The notes below the pieces were generated by a model. That model made no database searches, was not told the origin of the DNA, and saw nothing but the letters and a program-made list of their open reading frames with translations. The translations under genes were made by a program, and so were the position numbers. From contig JAEPNK010000001.1 in NCBI GenBank assembly GCA_017643495.1, forward strand, positions 663,623-727,622: DNA of 64,000 nucleotides, in the 5' to 3' direction. Numbering within the stretch: position 1 is the first letter of the stretch; each line of letters begins with the position of its first letter. The DNA is from Rhizobiaceae bacterium. Its GTDB lineage: Bacteria; Pseudomonadota; Alphaproteobacteria; Rhizobiales; Rhizobiaceae. Shown piece after piece: positions 40,216 to 50,639 of the stretch.

Positions 40216-40418
40216 TTTCCCCCCTTTCGACAGTTATCCTGAATTGATCAGCAGGCATTGAAATCTGTCGCAAATGCCTTTCCCGTGCAGGTTTGTGATT
40301 ATGCATGAAAAAAAACTGGAACCAAATTTTTACTAACGGCTTTAATTTCATTAAGCTTTTAAAAAATACATGTTCAGGCCGTTTCGGGTGAGGGTTCGTA
40401 TTTGCAGGTAGGGGAAAT
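40216..40418. promoter_or_regulatory. AT-rich divergent promoter region
   Basis: 203 bases between divergent transglutaminase and ATP-grasp genes, with an A/T-rich stretch at 40301-40375 including runs of A and T. It must hold promoters for both directions; no single clear -35/-10 pair or operator was recognised. Confidence 0.45.
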
Positions 40419-41837
40419 ATGTTTGATGAAATGAGATTGAGTGATGCTCCGGATTCCGGTTGCAGGGATCCTTATCAGGAGTATGCGCAGTGGTTTGGCT
40501 CGGAGGATCCCTCAAGGTTGCGCAAGAAGGCGTCGGAAGCAGAGGCCTTCTTCAGGCGCACGGGAATTACATTCAACGTTTATGGCGCAGAGGAAGCCGC
40601 CGAACGCCTTATCCCGTTTGACCTTGTGCCGCGGATCATTTCTGCGCGGGAATGGTCTAAACTTGAAAAAGGTATCATTCAGCGTGTCCAGGCCATCAAT
40701 GCCTTTCTGTATGACATTTATCACCGTCAGGAAATCATTCGTGCCGGCAGAATTCCGCTTGAACTGGTTGAAAACAACGAGGCATTCCTGCCGGAGATGA
40801 TCGGTGTTGATCCTCCCGGAAAAATTTACACGCACATAGTGGGAACTGACCTTGTCAGAACCGGAGAGGATGATTTTTTCGTACTTGAGGACAATGCCCG
40901 TACGCCATCCGGTGTTTCCTACATGCTGGAGAACAGGGAAACCATGTTGCACATGTTCCCGGAACTGTTTTCACAGATCAAGGTACGGGAGGTAAGTTCT
41001 TACCCACGCAACCTTCGCCGGTCGCTTGGAGAATCTGCCCCGGCTTCCTGTTCCGGTGACCCGGTGGTCGCGGTTCTGACACCCGGCATCTATAACTCGG
41101 CCTATTTCGAGCATTCGTTTCTGGCAGACCAGATGGGTGCTGAACTTGTTGAGGGGCATGACCTGCGGGTCGTGGACGGGCGCATTGCGATGCGGACGAC
41201 GCAGGGCTATTCCCCGATTGATGTCTTGTACCGCCGCGTTGACGATGAATATCTTGACCCTCTTACATTCAACCCCGTTTCACAATTGGGCGTACCCGGC
41301 ATCATGGACGTTTATCGGGCAGGCAATATCACGATTGCAAATGCACCGGGAACCGGCATTGCGGATGACAAGGCAATCTACTCGTACCTCCCTGAAATTG
41401 TCGAGTTTTATACGGGCGAAAGTGCAATTCTGAAGAATGTGGAGACGTGGCGGTGTTCGGAACCTGACCAGCTTGCCTATGTCTTGGAAAACCTTCAGGA
41501 CCTGGTTGTAAAGGAAGTACACGGATCCGGCGGCTACGGGATGCTTATCGGGCCAACCAGCAGCAAGAAAGAGATTGAGACATTTCGTGCCAAGCTGAAA
41601 GATAAACCAGGCAATTATATTGCCCAGCCCACATTGGCCCTGTCGACAGTACCCATTTTCACTCGCAAGGGTCTTGCCCCTCGCCATGTTGACCTGCGCC
41701 CGTTTGCGCTCACGTCACCCCAGCAAACCGTTGTGGCGCCAGGCGGCTTGACCCGTGTTGCTCTCAAGAAGGGGTCGCTTGTCGTAAACTCCAGCCAGGG
41801 CGGCGGAACCAAGGATACCTGGGTGCTGGAAGAGTGA
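40419..41837 (+). CDS. Circularly permuted ATP-grasp type 2 protein
   Basis: 472 residues with the blocks of the COG2308 family: 'DLVPRIISAREWSKLEKG', 'DDFFVLEDNARTPSGVSYM', 'PGIYNSAYFEHSFLADQM', 'IANAPGTGIADDKAIYSY' and 'VVKEVHGSGGYGMLIGP' (ATP-grasp nucleotide loop). Proteins of this family are predicted amidoligases that form peptide-like bonds. The following genes are alpha-E, transglutaminase and Anbu, the classical partners. Biochemical function is not established. Confidence 0.9.
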   Translation: MFDEMRLSDAPDSGCRDPYQEYAQWFGSEDPSRLRKKASEAEAFFRRTGITFNVYGAEEAAERLIPFDLVPRIISAREWSKLEKGIIQRVQAINAFLYDIYHRQEIIRAGRIPLELVENNEAFLPEMIGVDPPGKIYTHIVGTDLVRTGEDDFFVLEDNARTPSGVSYMLENRETMLHMFPELFSQIKVREVSSYPRNLRRSLGESAPASCSGDPVVAVLTPGIYNSAYFEHSFLADQMGAELVEGHDLRVVDGRIAMRTTQGYSPIDVLYRRVDDEYLDPLTFNPVSQLGVPGIMDVYRAGNITIANAPGTGIADDKAIYSYLPEIVEFYTGESAILKNVETWRCSEPDQLAYVLENLQDLVVKEVHGSGGYGMLIGPTSSKKEIETFRAKLKDKPGNYIAQPTLALSTVPIFTRKGLAPRHVDLRPFALTSPQQTVVAPGGLTRVALKKGSLVVNSSQGGGTKDTWVLEE

Positions 41838-41872
41838 AATGACCGAAACAAACCAACCGAAAGCAGAAATTG

Positions 41873-42823
41873 ATGTTAGGTAAAACGGCTGGTGGCCTTT
41901 ACTGGATGTTTCGTTACCTAGAGCGTAGCGAAAACATCTCGAGATTGATCGATGCGGGATTCCGTATCGCACTGACGAGGTCAAAATCGGCAAATGATGA
42001 ATGGGCGTCGGTTATTCGAACCGCCGGCGTCAGGGAATCCTACGAGCAGAAGTATGACAGCTATACGGCGACTTCGGTCATTGATTTCCTTTTGAGGGAT
42101 TCGGACAACCCTTCAAGTGTCATGTCGGTGGTGGATTCAGCCCGGCTCAACGCCCGGCTGGTTCGTACAGCGCTTACTCGTGAGGTCTGGGAATCCACAA
42201 ACGAATGCTGGATGACCTTGAAGCAACTGCTTGCACGACCGGTTAGCGAGCGTGAATTGCCACGTGTGCTTGACACGGTCCGGCAGCAAAGTGCCTTGGT
42301 GCGCGGCGCCCTTCACGGCACCATGCTGAGAACGGATATCTATAATTTTGCCCGGCTGGGAACATTTCTGGAACGCGCAGACAATACTGCCCGCATACTG
42401 GATGTGAAATATTATGTATTGTTGCCATCGGTATCTTTTGTCGGCTCATCGCTGGACAACATCCAGTGGGAAACCATTCTGCGCAGTGTCTCTGGCCAGC
42501 GGGCTTACCGCTGGTTGTATCCGGCAAAGGTTGATCCGGTTACAATCGCGGACTTTTTGATGCTGGATGCGCGCATGCCGAGGTCCTTCGCCTTCTGCTA
42601 TACGCATATTGCAGCAAACCTAGATTACCTTGAGAAGGATTACGGCATCAGTCGACCGTGTCACGAACAGGCGGATGAAATACTGGATAATCTAAAGGAA
42701 ACAACGATCGACCAGATTTTTGAGGATGGCCTGCACGAGTTCATTGGAGAATTTATCTCCAGGAACATCTCGATCGGTAACCAGATAGAAAATGACTATC
42801 AGTTCTACGGGAATGCAGTATGA
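41873..42823 (+). CDS. Alpha-E domain protein
   Basis: 316 residues from ATG 41873 (a TTG one codon earlier is possible). It is mostly helical with 'YWMFRYLERSENISRLIDAGF' in two halves at the N-terminus, matching the alpha-E family (COG2307). It always accompanies the ATP-grasp type 2 protein in this kind of operon; its function is unknown. Its stop overlaps the next start by four bases (ATGA). Confidence 0.88.
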   Translation: MLGKTAGGLYWMFRYLERSENISRLIDAGFRIALTRSKSANDEWASVIRTAGVRESYEQKYDSYTATSVIDFLLRDSDNPSSVMSVVDSARLNARLVRTALTREVWESTNECWMTLKQLLARPVSERELPRVLDTVRQQSALVRGALHGTMLRTDIYNFARLGTFLERADNTARILDVKYYVLLPSVSFVGSSLDNIQWETILRSVSGQRAYRWLYPAKVDPVTIADFLMLDARMPRSFAFCYTHIAANLDYLEKDYGISRPCHEQADEILDNLKETTIDQIFEDGLHEFIGEFISRNISIGNQIENDYQFYGNAV

Positions 42824-43623
42824 GACTGAAAATCACCCATGAAACCCGGTACAAGTATTCCGAGCCTGTGAAGTATCTGCTTCAGCAGGTTCGGCTGACA
42901 CCGAAAACCGACCAGAACCAGACGGTTGCAGACTGGGAGGTCACGGTGGAAGGTGGCGTTCGCGAAGTAGAATTCAGCGACCAGTTCAACAATCATGTAA
43001 TCTTGTGCAGCATTGATCCGCATAGCAGCGAGATTGCCATAACAAGTCGTGGTGAGATTGACGTCGAGGACAAGTCGGGCATCATTCGCGAGCGAGGGGG
43101 GTATGCCCCGTTGTGGCTTTTCCGGCGACCCACATCACTGACGAAACCCGGCAAGGGTATCAGGCAATTGACAAAGGGTTTGGAAATTGTTGCTGGCGAG
43201 GAAGTGAAATTGCTTCATGAGCTTTCAGCCCGTATCCACGAACAGGTTCAGTACGAGGCCGGGCATACGAGCGCGGTGACGACTGCTGAGGAAGCAATTT
43301 CCCTCGAAAAGGGTGTCTGTCAGGATCATGCTCACATATTTCTGGCCAGCGTCCGTCATATGGGCTTTCCCGCTCGCTATGTTAGCGGCTACCTGATGAT
43401 GAATGACCGGGTAGAACAGGATGCAAGCCATGCCTGGGCGGAAGCACATGTGCCCGGGCTTGGCTGGGTTGGTTTCGACGTTTCCAACGGCATATCCCCG
43501 GATGATCGCTATGTCAGGCTTGCAACCGGGCTTGACTACAGGAATGCTGCCCCGGTATCAGGCATGAGGATTGGTGCCAGCACTGAGTCGATGGACGTTT
43601 CACTTCAGGTGCAGCAGCAGTAA
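42820..43623 (+). CDS. Transglutaminase-like protein (copy 2)
   Basis: 267 residues. N-terminal bacterial-transglutaminase beta domain ('LKITHETRYKYSEPVKYL'), then the core with Cys167 in EKGVCQDHAH, His204 in 'DASHAWAEAH' and Asp220 in 'GFDVSNG'. The catalytic triad is complete. It is the third gene of the ATP-grasp operon and probably a peptidase acting on the same peptide-like product. Confidence 0.88.
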   Translation: MRLKITHETRYKYSEPVKYLLQQVRLTPKTDQNQTVADWEVTVEGGVREVEFSDQFNNHVILCSIDPHSSEIAITSRGEIDVEDKSGIIRERGGYAPLWLFRRPTSLTKPGKGIRQLTKGLEIVAGEEVKLLHELSARIHEQVQYEAGHTSAVTTAEEAISLEKGVCQDHAHIFLASVRHMGFPARYVSGYLMMNDRVEQDASHAWAEAHVPGLGWVGFDVSNGISPDDRYVRLATGLDYRNAAPVSGMRIGASTESMDVSLQVQQQ

Positions 43624-43649
43624 CCGCTTTCAGAGACGGCCAACGGGTC

Positions 43650-44390
43650 ATGACATATTGTATCGGCTTACGTTTGAACAAGGGTTTGTTGTTCATGTCT
43701 GACACCCGCACAAATGCGGGTATCGATAACATCTCGACATTCAGGAAAATGCATACCTGGGAAATTCCGGGAGAGCGGGTCATCACGATGATGACAGCGG
43801 GCAACCTTGCCACAACCCAGGCTGTGGTGAGCCTGCTTGATGAACGCAGCAAGTCACCGGAAGAGCGTGAGCCATCGCTACTCAAGGCGCCTTCCATGTT
43901 TCAGGTTGCCCGAATTATCGGTCAGACGCTGCGGTCGGAAATTCAGGCCAAGAAAATTGCAGGCCAGCAGGCTGAATCGACCTTCAATGCGACAGTGATA
44001 CTGGGTGGGCAGATAAAGGGCAGCGAGCCACGTCTGTTCCTGATTTATCCCGAGGGAAATTTCATTGAGGCTGCTGCTGAAACACCGTTTTTCCAGATTG
44101 GTGAGGCAAAGTACGGGAAACCGATACTTATACGTGCCTATGATCCTGACATGTCTTTTGAAGATGCGATCAAGCTGATGCTTGTGTCATTCGATTCAAC
44201 GATAAAGGCGAATCTTTCTGTCGGTATGCCGCTTGATGTGAGTCTCTATGAAAACGATGCCCTGAAAGTTTCCCGGGAATTTCGTGTCGCTGCGGATGAC
44301 GAATATTTCAGCGAGATATCGAGCGGTTGGGGTGATGCACTGAAAACGGCTTTCAATTCATTGCCGCCATTCCGGTTTACTGGCGGCTGA
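43650..44390 (+). CDS. Anbu-type proteasome-like peptidase
   Basis: 246 residues. The N-terminus 'MTYCIGLRLNKGLLFMSDTR' leaves Thr1 free after Met removal, as in proteasome-type N-terminal nucleophile hydrolases; 'FMSDTRTNAGID' and 'MMTAGNLATTQAVV' match Anbu (ancestral beta subunit). Unlike HslV it has no HslU partner. In other bacteria Anbu is found with the same ATP-grasp, alpha-E and transglutaminase genes, as here. Confidence 0.9.
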   Translation: MTYCIGLRLNKGLLFMSDTRTNAGIDNISTFRKMHTWEIPGERVITMMTAGNLATTQAVVSLLDERSKSPEEREPSLLKAPSMFQVARIIGQTLRSEIQAKKIAGQQAESTFNATVILGGQIKGSEPRLFLIYPEGNFIEAAAETPFFQIGEAKYGKPILIRAYDPDMSFEDAIKLMLVSFDSTIKANLSVGMPLDVSLYENDALKVSREFRVAADDEYFSEISSGWGDALKTAFNSLPPFRFTGG

Positions 44391-44409
44391 TCGGCGTCGG
44401 TTCGCTTTT

Positions 44410-47400
44410 TCAGTAATCTTTTTCCAGAAAAATCCCGAGACTGGTTTCCCCATCAGACGAGACACCTCCCCGCGCAGTCAGGTTATCGGTAATATCCAGA
44501 TTGACTGTTGCTTCCGTGTTTTTCTGTCCGGCCTCCACGCCAAGGTAGACATTGTCACTGACGTATTTCCCGGCTCGCACGGCAGCATTCCCGTCATCGT
44601 CCTCAACAACATCAAGGTCATCCAGTCCTGCACCGCGGCGGATACCGTCAACCAGGCCCGGACTGTTGCCTCCGGTCAGCTCTGCTGCAATTGCCGCCAG
44701 CCTGGCAATTTGTACGGGTGACAGGTCATTGATCCCGCGTCCGAATATTATCAGCGCAAGAACCTCGTCCTGGGGCAGTTCCGGCGAGGATGTGAAGCTG
44801 ACATCAACATCCGATATCCTGCCCTTGATAATGATATAGGCCTCAACATCCTGGGCACTCGTCTGGGCAACGAAATTGACAACCGGATCAAGGTCACCGG
44901 TCAGGGAAATGGTGCCTTCTGTAAGGTCGATCCGTTTTCCCAGAATGGACAATCTGCCCCGTCGCAATTCGAATTGTCCAATTGGTTGTACATTGCTGAC
45001 CGGACCCTGAACCCTGATATTGCCTCCAAGCTCGGCATCAAGCCCCCGGCCACGCACGAAAATCTGGTTGGGAGCATTGACTGTAACATCCAGTCTCAGG
45101 ATGCTTGGACGGGCAGTTGGTGATGGTGCAGGTGTCGCCTGGTTTCGGCGTGCCAGCGTTTGTCTCGTTTTTGCGTTGGGCCGGACATGTTTCACATCGA
45201 GCAGCGTGGCGTCACCGGCAAAACTCTCGGGCACGGTTATCTCCGTTTTGCCGAGGGAAATGTTTCCGGACAGTATCGGATCCCTGAGCAAGGTTCCTTC
45301 CAGTCTTAATCGCCCACTGGCCGATGTGCTGAAAGTTTCGCCGTCTGTATAGCTGGCATTGGCCAGTGTAATGTCGATATTTGCCGGCAGGTTATCTGCA
45401 AGACTTACCGATCCGCCCATGCGTACACTGCCTCCGGAACCCAGTCTTGCCTGACCGGATTCTATAATAACCTGTTTGCCGGCAAGGCTGGTTTGCAACG
45501 AGATACCGGTAAGCCTGAGGTTTGCAAGGGGATCGGTATAGGATGCATCACTGATACGGACGCTGCCTCGTGCATCGGGAGCGTTCAGGCTTCCTGTAAT
45601 GCGAACATCAAAGCCTGCATTTCCAACGATACTTGCTCCGCGGTCGGCGACTGAAGCACTGGCGAGAGCCAGAGGAACCGTTCCCCTGGCCTGCAGGTCC
45701 AGCCCTTTGCCTTTAATGGAGATCGAGCCGGTTGTGGAAACGGATACATTCTGGGCGTTCTTGATCTGGAGTGCTTCGAGGCGAACATTGTCACCTTCAT
45801 AGCTTCCCCGGGCAGTCACACTGAGAGGTGATACGCCCGCCTCGCGCAATGGTGCGGCAGTCATCTCACTGCCATTAAGTTCAAACCGTGCATTGGGGCT
45901 GTTTGTCTTGCCTGAGACACGGATGCTCCCAGATACATTTCCGCCTGCCCGTACATCGGGAGCAAACGTATTTACAATGGATGCAGGAAGCGCACTGATA
46001 TCGACTAGCAGGTCGAGTTCTTCTCCTGAAGAGCCGTCCACTCGTATTTCGCCCGAGCCGACAGCCAGAACCGCATCGGAAATACGCGTCGTGCCGTTAC
46101 GCAGGATGATGCTTGCCGGTTTTGCGAGATTGGCATTGGCCACATCGGATGACAGCACAAGGGTTTCCAATTGTACGGTGCTGCGCTGGTCTTGTTGCAG
46201 GACTTTGCCGCTGGCTTTCAGATTGGCATTGTTTTGTGAGAGGAAAGCCTCGGTTTCGAAAGTGGTTTCATTGCCTGTGGTGCTGATCCTGGCGTCCACG
46301 GTATCGATGGTTGTGCCGCCTGCGCGAATTGTCTCGCCGTTCAGGGTTGCGCCGATACGCGGCTGGTTGAAAACATCCAGTGCCGTTGCGACCAGAGTGC
46401 CGGATTTCACGCGGTAGTCTTCATATCGCAGCCGGGAAACCGACAGGTCGGTCTTGACGGTTTGCATCGTCTCTTCATCAGAAAGTTCGACGGTACCGTT
46501 TATTTCTCCACCCGCATCAACCAGACCAAGGGCGGCAACATCACCAATATCGGAGCTGGCAACATCAAACCGTCCGTCCAGCAGGCCATTGCCAAACCGT
46601 GTCAGATCTCCCCGTATCGTGGTATCGGTAACACGTGCATTGAGGGCGCCAAGCCTGATACTGTCTTTCGATGTTTCAAGTTCGGCAGTTATCGAAACCG
46701 GCTTGTTTCCGATTTCTCCATCGCCTTCAAAATTGCCGTCCAGGGTTTTGCCATCGGTAACGCCTTCAAAGGAAAGACGCAGTCCGTTGACCTCCCTTCC
46801 CTGAAGAACGCCTTTCGGCATGGCGATTGTCGAATTGATTGAAAACGGCTTGTTGCTGCCGGAAATATCAATGGTCAGCTCTACTGGCCCGGTTGCATTC
46901 TCGGAGAGGGTTTGCAGGTTGCGGATCAATGCATTTCCCGAGAGATTTGCTTCTTCGCTGGCAAACCGTCCGTCAAGGCCGGTCTCAAGCTGGTTGTTCG
47001 AGATACGCAGATTTTTGAAGGCCAGTCCGTTTTCGTTGCGTGACAAGCTGCCCTTCATGTTTGTGATGCCATCAAACAACCGGTCTGCCACCGGATCACC
47101 AAGAGAAAGCTTGTTTGTTGTGCCTTCCAGGGTCAGGTCAAAACTGTTACTTAGAAGTGCGTACTTCCCCGCAGTCCGGATGTTTGCCTTGCCGGCCAGC
47201 GACCGTTCTGCAATCCGGGAAAATGCAGTCAGGTCTCCTGAAGCAAGCGTGGTTGTCCCTGTGTATTCAAGTTTGGCGAGTGTACCGGAGCTTGTAAGGT
47301 CGAATGTCTTTGCATTGACCCGCAGGGCCGATATTTGCGTTGGCGCAGCGCTTTTCCAGTTGCCTGTTGCGTACAACCGGACCTGGTCACCGACTGCTTC

Positions 47401-48717
47401 TTTCAGCCCTGCGTCTTCGCTGTCGAATCCGTCAATCTTGCCAAAAATTTCAAAGCTGCTCTCTCTACGGTCGGGCTGGTTGAAGTTGACCAGTGAGCCA
47501 CGGGCTTCAAGGTCAAGAATCGGAATGCTGATGTCATTCTGGCGTATGGATGCAGCTTCAATGTTGACATCCCAAGCACTGCTGCGGCTTGCATCATAGT
47601 TTATCGTCATGTCGAGCGATGCAAGGCTTGTATCTTCTCCTGCTATTGGAAGGAGGATGCGCTCGGTACCGTTTGGTTTGAGAATGAGTTGTGCATCAAG
47701 TGCCTTGAGAAAACCGTCAGCAAGGCGATAAGCCTGAGCGTTCAATCCCATCGAACCGCTCTCAAGTGTAAGGGATTGCAGATTGATTGCCCCACTTTCT
47801 TCAAAGAGCAGCAGCGCATTCAGGTCACTGTTGTTTCCGAAAAAGGCTTGATGCTCGGATGGTAGAATATCCGCAAGCGGGCCGGAAAGGGTTGCCCGCG
47901 CTGCAAGCGCCTCATTTTCTTCACTAAGAGCCAGATTGCCGGACAATATGCGTTTGGCTGCAACATCAAAGCCAAGACTGACTTCCAGCTCTTCAACGGG
48001 TGCATCCCCTGCTATTGTCAGGGCAACTGGTGGCTGTCCCTCGATATTCAGGGCATTGGCAATCATTCCGTTGGCAGGTTCGTTGAGCCGCACATCAAGC
48101 TTCAGGTTTTTGTTGTTGCCGTCATATGTGGCAAGCGCTTTCAATTCGCCGCCCGGGCCGTCAAGGCGTGTGATATCCAGATCAAGATCGAGCGCCCCCT
48201 CTGCCAGCTTGAAAGCGCCTTTCACCGAAGCCTCTGATTCAAGACCGAAAACAGCCTCTCCGAAAGAAATCTTCGGAATATCCAGTTTCTCAAGAGTTAC
48301 AGCCACCGGCAATTCGGGCAAGGCAAAGCCGCTTGATTCCGGATCCGGCAGGCTTTCGTCCGGCAAGGGATTGCGTTCGTGAATAATTGATTCTGCTGTC
48401 AAGCTGTCGATCTGCAACGTGCCGGTCAGCAAGGCTGTGCGACTCCAAACCATACGCGGCTTTGAAATTGTCAGCCAGACTCCGTCGGCATCACTGATCG
48501 TGATCGAGGACATGCGTACATCGGATGAAAGCGTGCCTTCCAGTCCGTTGAGGCCGATGCGGAAATTCTCTGACGAAATCTGGTTTTCCACGAACCGTAC
48601 AAAGGTGGATTTTTCATCCGCATCGGAGTCCTGCGCCTTGCCACTGATCACAAGGCCCGCTCCGATCGAGAGGACGAGAAGAATGAGTGCGATAATCTTG
48701 CTTGCTGACAGTTTCAT
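44410..48717 (-). CDS. tamB: TamB, translocation and assembly module inner-membrane subunit
   Basis: 1435 residues. One N-terminal membrane anchor ('ASKIIALILLVLSIGAGLVI'), then a long beta-rich region of repeated AsmA-like strands, and the C-terminal DUF490 domain ('GQFELRRGRLSILGKRIDL', 'LPQDEVLALIIFGR', 'IARLAAIAAELTGG'). TamB spans the periplasm and is implicated in phospholipid transport and in folding of outer-membrane proteins. Its ATG overlaps the tamA stop by one base (TGATG). Confidence 0.94.
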   Translation of the reverse strand: MKLSASKIIALILLVLSIGAGLVISGKAQDSDADEKSTFVRFVENQISSENFRIGLNGLEGTLSSDVRMSSITISDADGVWLTISKPRMVWSRTALLTGTLQIDSLTAESIIHERNPLPDESLPDPESSGFALPELPVAVTLEKLDIPKISFGEAVFGLESEASVKGAFKLAEGALDLDLDITRLDGPGGELKALATYDGNNKNLKLDVRLNEPANGMIANALNIEGQPPVALTIAGDAPVEELEVSLGFDVAAKRILSGNLALSEENEALAARATLSGPLADILPSEHQAFFGNNSDLNALLLFEESGAINLQSLTLESGSMGLNAQAYRLADGFLKALDAQLILKPNGTERILLPIAGEDTSLASLDMTINYDASRSSAWDVNIEAASIRQNDISIPILDLEARGSLVNFNQPDRRESSFEIFGKIDGFDSEDAGLKEAVGDQVRLYATGNWKSAAPTQISALRVNAKTFDLTSSGTLAKLEYTGTTTLASGDLTAFSRIAERSLAGKANIRTAGKYALLSNSFDLTLEGTTNKLSLGDPVADRLFDGITNMKGSLSRNENGLAFKNLRISNNQLETGLDGRFASEEANLSGNALIRNLQTLSENATGPVELTIDISGSNKPFSINSTIAMPKGVLQGREVNGLRLSFEGVTDGKTLDGNFEGDGEIGNKPVSITAELETSKDSIRLGALNARVTDTTIRGDLTRFGNGLLDGRFDVASSDIGDVAALGLVDAGGEINGTVELSDEETMQTVKTDLSVSRLRYEDYRVKSGTLVATALDVFNQPRIGATLNGETIRAGGTTIDTVDARISTTGNETTFETEAFLSQNNANLKASGKVLQQDQRSTVQLETLVLSSDVANANLAKPASIILRNGTTRISDAVLAVGSGEIRVDGSSGEELDLLVDISALPASIVNTFAPDVRAGGNVSGSIRVSGKTNSPNARFELNGSEMTAAPLREAGVSPLSVTARGSYEGDNVRLEALQIKNAQNVSVSTTGSISIKGKGLDLQARGTVPLALASASVADRGASIVGNAGFDVRITGSLNAPDARGSVRISDASYTDPLANLRLTGISLQTSLAGKQVIIESGQARLGSGGSVRMGGSVSLADNLPANIDITLANASYTDGETFSTSASGRLRLEGTLLRDPILSGNISLGKTEITVPESFAGDATLLDVKHVRPNAKTRQTLARRNQATPAPSPTARPSILRLDVTVNAPNQIFVRGRGLDAELGGNIRVQGPVSNVQPIGQFELRRGRLSILGKRIDLTEGTISLTGDLDPVVNFVAQTSAQDVEAYIIIKGRISDVDVSFTSSPELPQDEVLALIIFGRGINDLSPVQIARLAAIAAELTGGNSPGLVDGIRRGAGLDDLDVVEDDDGNAAVRAGKYVSDNVYLGVEAGQKNTEATVNLDITDNLTARGGVSSDGETSLGIFLEKDY

Positions 48718-50639
48718 CAGAATGCCTGTCCAATTCCCGCATAAAATGCGAAATCAGGATCGTCCGGTCCCGGATTGAGCGGGACTGCAAAATCCAGCCG
48801 TATCGGGCCAAGACCTGTGTAGTAACGGACACCGACGCCTGCGCCTACGCTGAGATCTTCTTCGAAATCGACAAAGCCGCCAGAGTTGACGGTTCCTGCG
48901 TCAACAAAGGCAACCAGCCCGAACTGGTCATTGATGCGCTGTCGATATTCCAGAGAGCTTTCAAACAGGGATCGTCCCCCACTTGTGTTGCCGCCAGGTG
49001 CCGGCACGCCGATACTTTTGAAGGCAAATCCGCGTATCGAGTTTCCGCCACCTGCAGTGAACAGAAGATCTGGAGGAGTCTGTACAATGGACGGGCCAAG
49101 TAATGACCCGAGTTTGACACGTCCTGCCAAAACACTGCGGCTTTCCGTGTCGAGCGAATGGTATCCACGCAATTCGGTTTCAATGCGAATGGCGGTATTG
49201 CCGAATTCAAACTCCTGGAACGGGCTTGCCTTCACCTCGGCATAAAAGCCTTTCGTCGGATCGGTTTTACTGTCGCGGCTGTCATAAATGACATCACCTT
49301 CAAATCCGGCGGTTACAAAAGTGCGGTTTCCGAATGCGTCAACATAGTCGCCGTACTTGCCAAAAGCCGAAAGGGTATAGGTGATTTCGTCCGAGTAGTA
49401 GTTTGTCAGGGCAATTGACCCGCCCCCGGAGTTTTCCTCGTAGGTGTCATTGAACTCATGCTTGACGAAAGTATTCCAGACCAGATCGGTATCAGGTGAA
49501 AACTTGCCGGGTTGCGTCAGTGTTGCACTGAACAGGTAATCAAATTCATCGGCATCCGTCGTATTGCCGATGCCGCCCACCTTGCCATCAAGCCGCAGGC
49601 TTTCTGCTCTGCCCCACAGATTGCGATGCAACCAGAACGCCTCAACACCAAAGCCGTCGACGCTTGAGGCAGTTGCCCCGATCCCGATCCGCCGGAGCTT
49701 CCTTTCACTTACCGCAAGGTCAATCGGCAACAGGCCGTTTGCATCAAGGGATTGGCTTTCCTCCAGCTTGCGGCTTGCAAAAACACCAAGCCTGTCGAGC
49801 CGCTTCTGGGCCTTCTCGACTTCATCCGGATCATATTCCCGGCCGCGTTCAATACCGGTCATGTAGGCAACGAAGCCGGGATCCATTCGTTCTGTGCCGG
49901 ATACTGTTACGTCACCGAACGAGGCTTTGGGTCCGGGTGCCATGTGAATGAGTACATTGAGTTTGTTTTCAGGGTGAATGGCGGTTGCAGATTTGTTGCC
50001 GGTTTGGGCAAGCGGGTAACCCTGCTGTCGCCAGGCCTCCCGGGCAACTTGTTCCGCCCGGCGGACAGCACCGGCTTTTGCCGTTTCGCCGGTTTGGAAC
50101 CCGACATCTTCAGGCAAGGGAACCTGATCCTTCGGGTCATCTGTGAAAGGCGCCTGATTGACAATCTCTGCTTGGCCGAACCGGTAAACAGGTCCGGGTT
50201 CAATCAGGATGCTGACGCTGGAATTATCCGGCAGGTCGGTACCTGCCCTCATGGAGGCGGCCTGTTGCCCGTTCACTTCAATGGAAATGGAGCCGCCATA
50301 GTGACCCTGGTTGTACAATCCTGCCAGAATGCGCCGGTAGTCACCTTTCGCCCTTGCGATCAACCCGGCTGAGCCGGCAACGGGCTTGTCCCGGCCCCGC
50401 CACAGTTCGGAACTGCTCTTGAGCGCATCCTCCACATCCGTTGAAAATGTTTCATCGACAATGAATACGGCTTCATAGGTTTTGGGGTCGATGAAAGCAG
50501 CCGCTTCTTCCTCCTGTTTGCACTCGCCAGAGAAGCATATTCCGAACAGTTCGAAGGCATGCGCCGACCCCTGCCATGTCAAAAGACTGGCAGCGCAGCC
50601 GAGGGCCGCGAGCAAGGAGTGGAACTGTACCGATCGCAA
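48717..50639 (-). CDS. tamA: TamA, Omp85-family outer-membrane protein
   Basis: 640 residues. Signal peptide ending AHA before Phe-Glu; three POTRA domains in the first half ('YNQGHYGGSISIEVNG', 'VYRFGQAEIVNQ', 'ASFGDVTVSGTERMDP'), then a 16-strand barrel with 'FTAGGGNSIRGFAFKSIG' (the RGF motif of Omp85 proteins) and a C-terminal 'ATP-free' strand ending in Phe ('DFAFYAGIGQAF'). It works with TamB. The pair is one operon on the minus strand. Confidence 0.94.
   Translation of the reverse strand: MRSVQFHSLLAALGCAASLLTWQGSAHAFELFGICFSGECKQEEEAAAFIDPKTYEAVFIVDETFSTDVEDALKSSSELWRGRDKPVAGSAGLIARAKGDYRRILAGLYNQGHYGGSISIEVNGQQAASMRAGTDLPDNSSVSILIEPGPVYRFGQAEIVNQAPFTDDPKDQVPLPEDVGFQTGETAKAGAVRRAEQVAREAWRQQGYPLAQTGNKSATAIHPENKLNVLIHMAPGPKASFGDVTVSGTERMDPGFVAYMTGIERGREYDPDEVEKAQKRLDRLGVFASRKLEESQSLDANGLLPIDLAVSERKLRRIGIGATASSVDGFGVEAFWLHRNLWGRAESLRLDGKVGGIGNTTDADEFDYLFSATLTQPGKFSPDTDLVWNTFVKHEFNDTYEENSGGGSIALTNYYSDEITYTLSAFGKYGDYVDAFGNRTFVTAGFEGDVIYDSRDSKTDPTKGFYAEVKASPFQEFEFGNTAIRIETELRGYHSLDTESRSVLAGRVKLGSLLGPSIVQTPPDLLFTAGGGNSIRGFAFKSIGVPAPGGNTSGGRSLFESSLEYRQRINDQFGLVAFVDAGTVNSGGFVDFEEDLSVGAGVGVRYYTGLGPIRLDFAVPLNPGPDDPDFAFYAGIGQAF

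Noticed and set aside
46820..47599. 259-codon open frame on the plus strand inside tamB
   Set aside because: It is a mirror frame of the long beta-rich tamB gene; no recognisable domain, no ribosome-binding sequence, and tamB is well supported.
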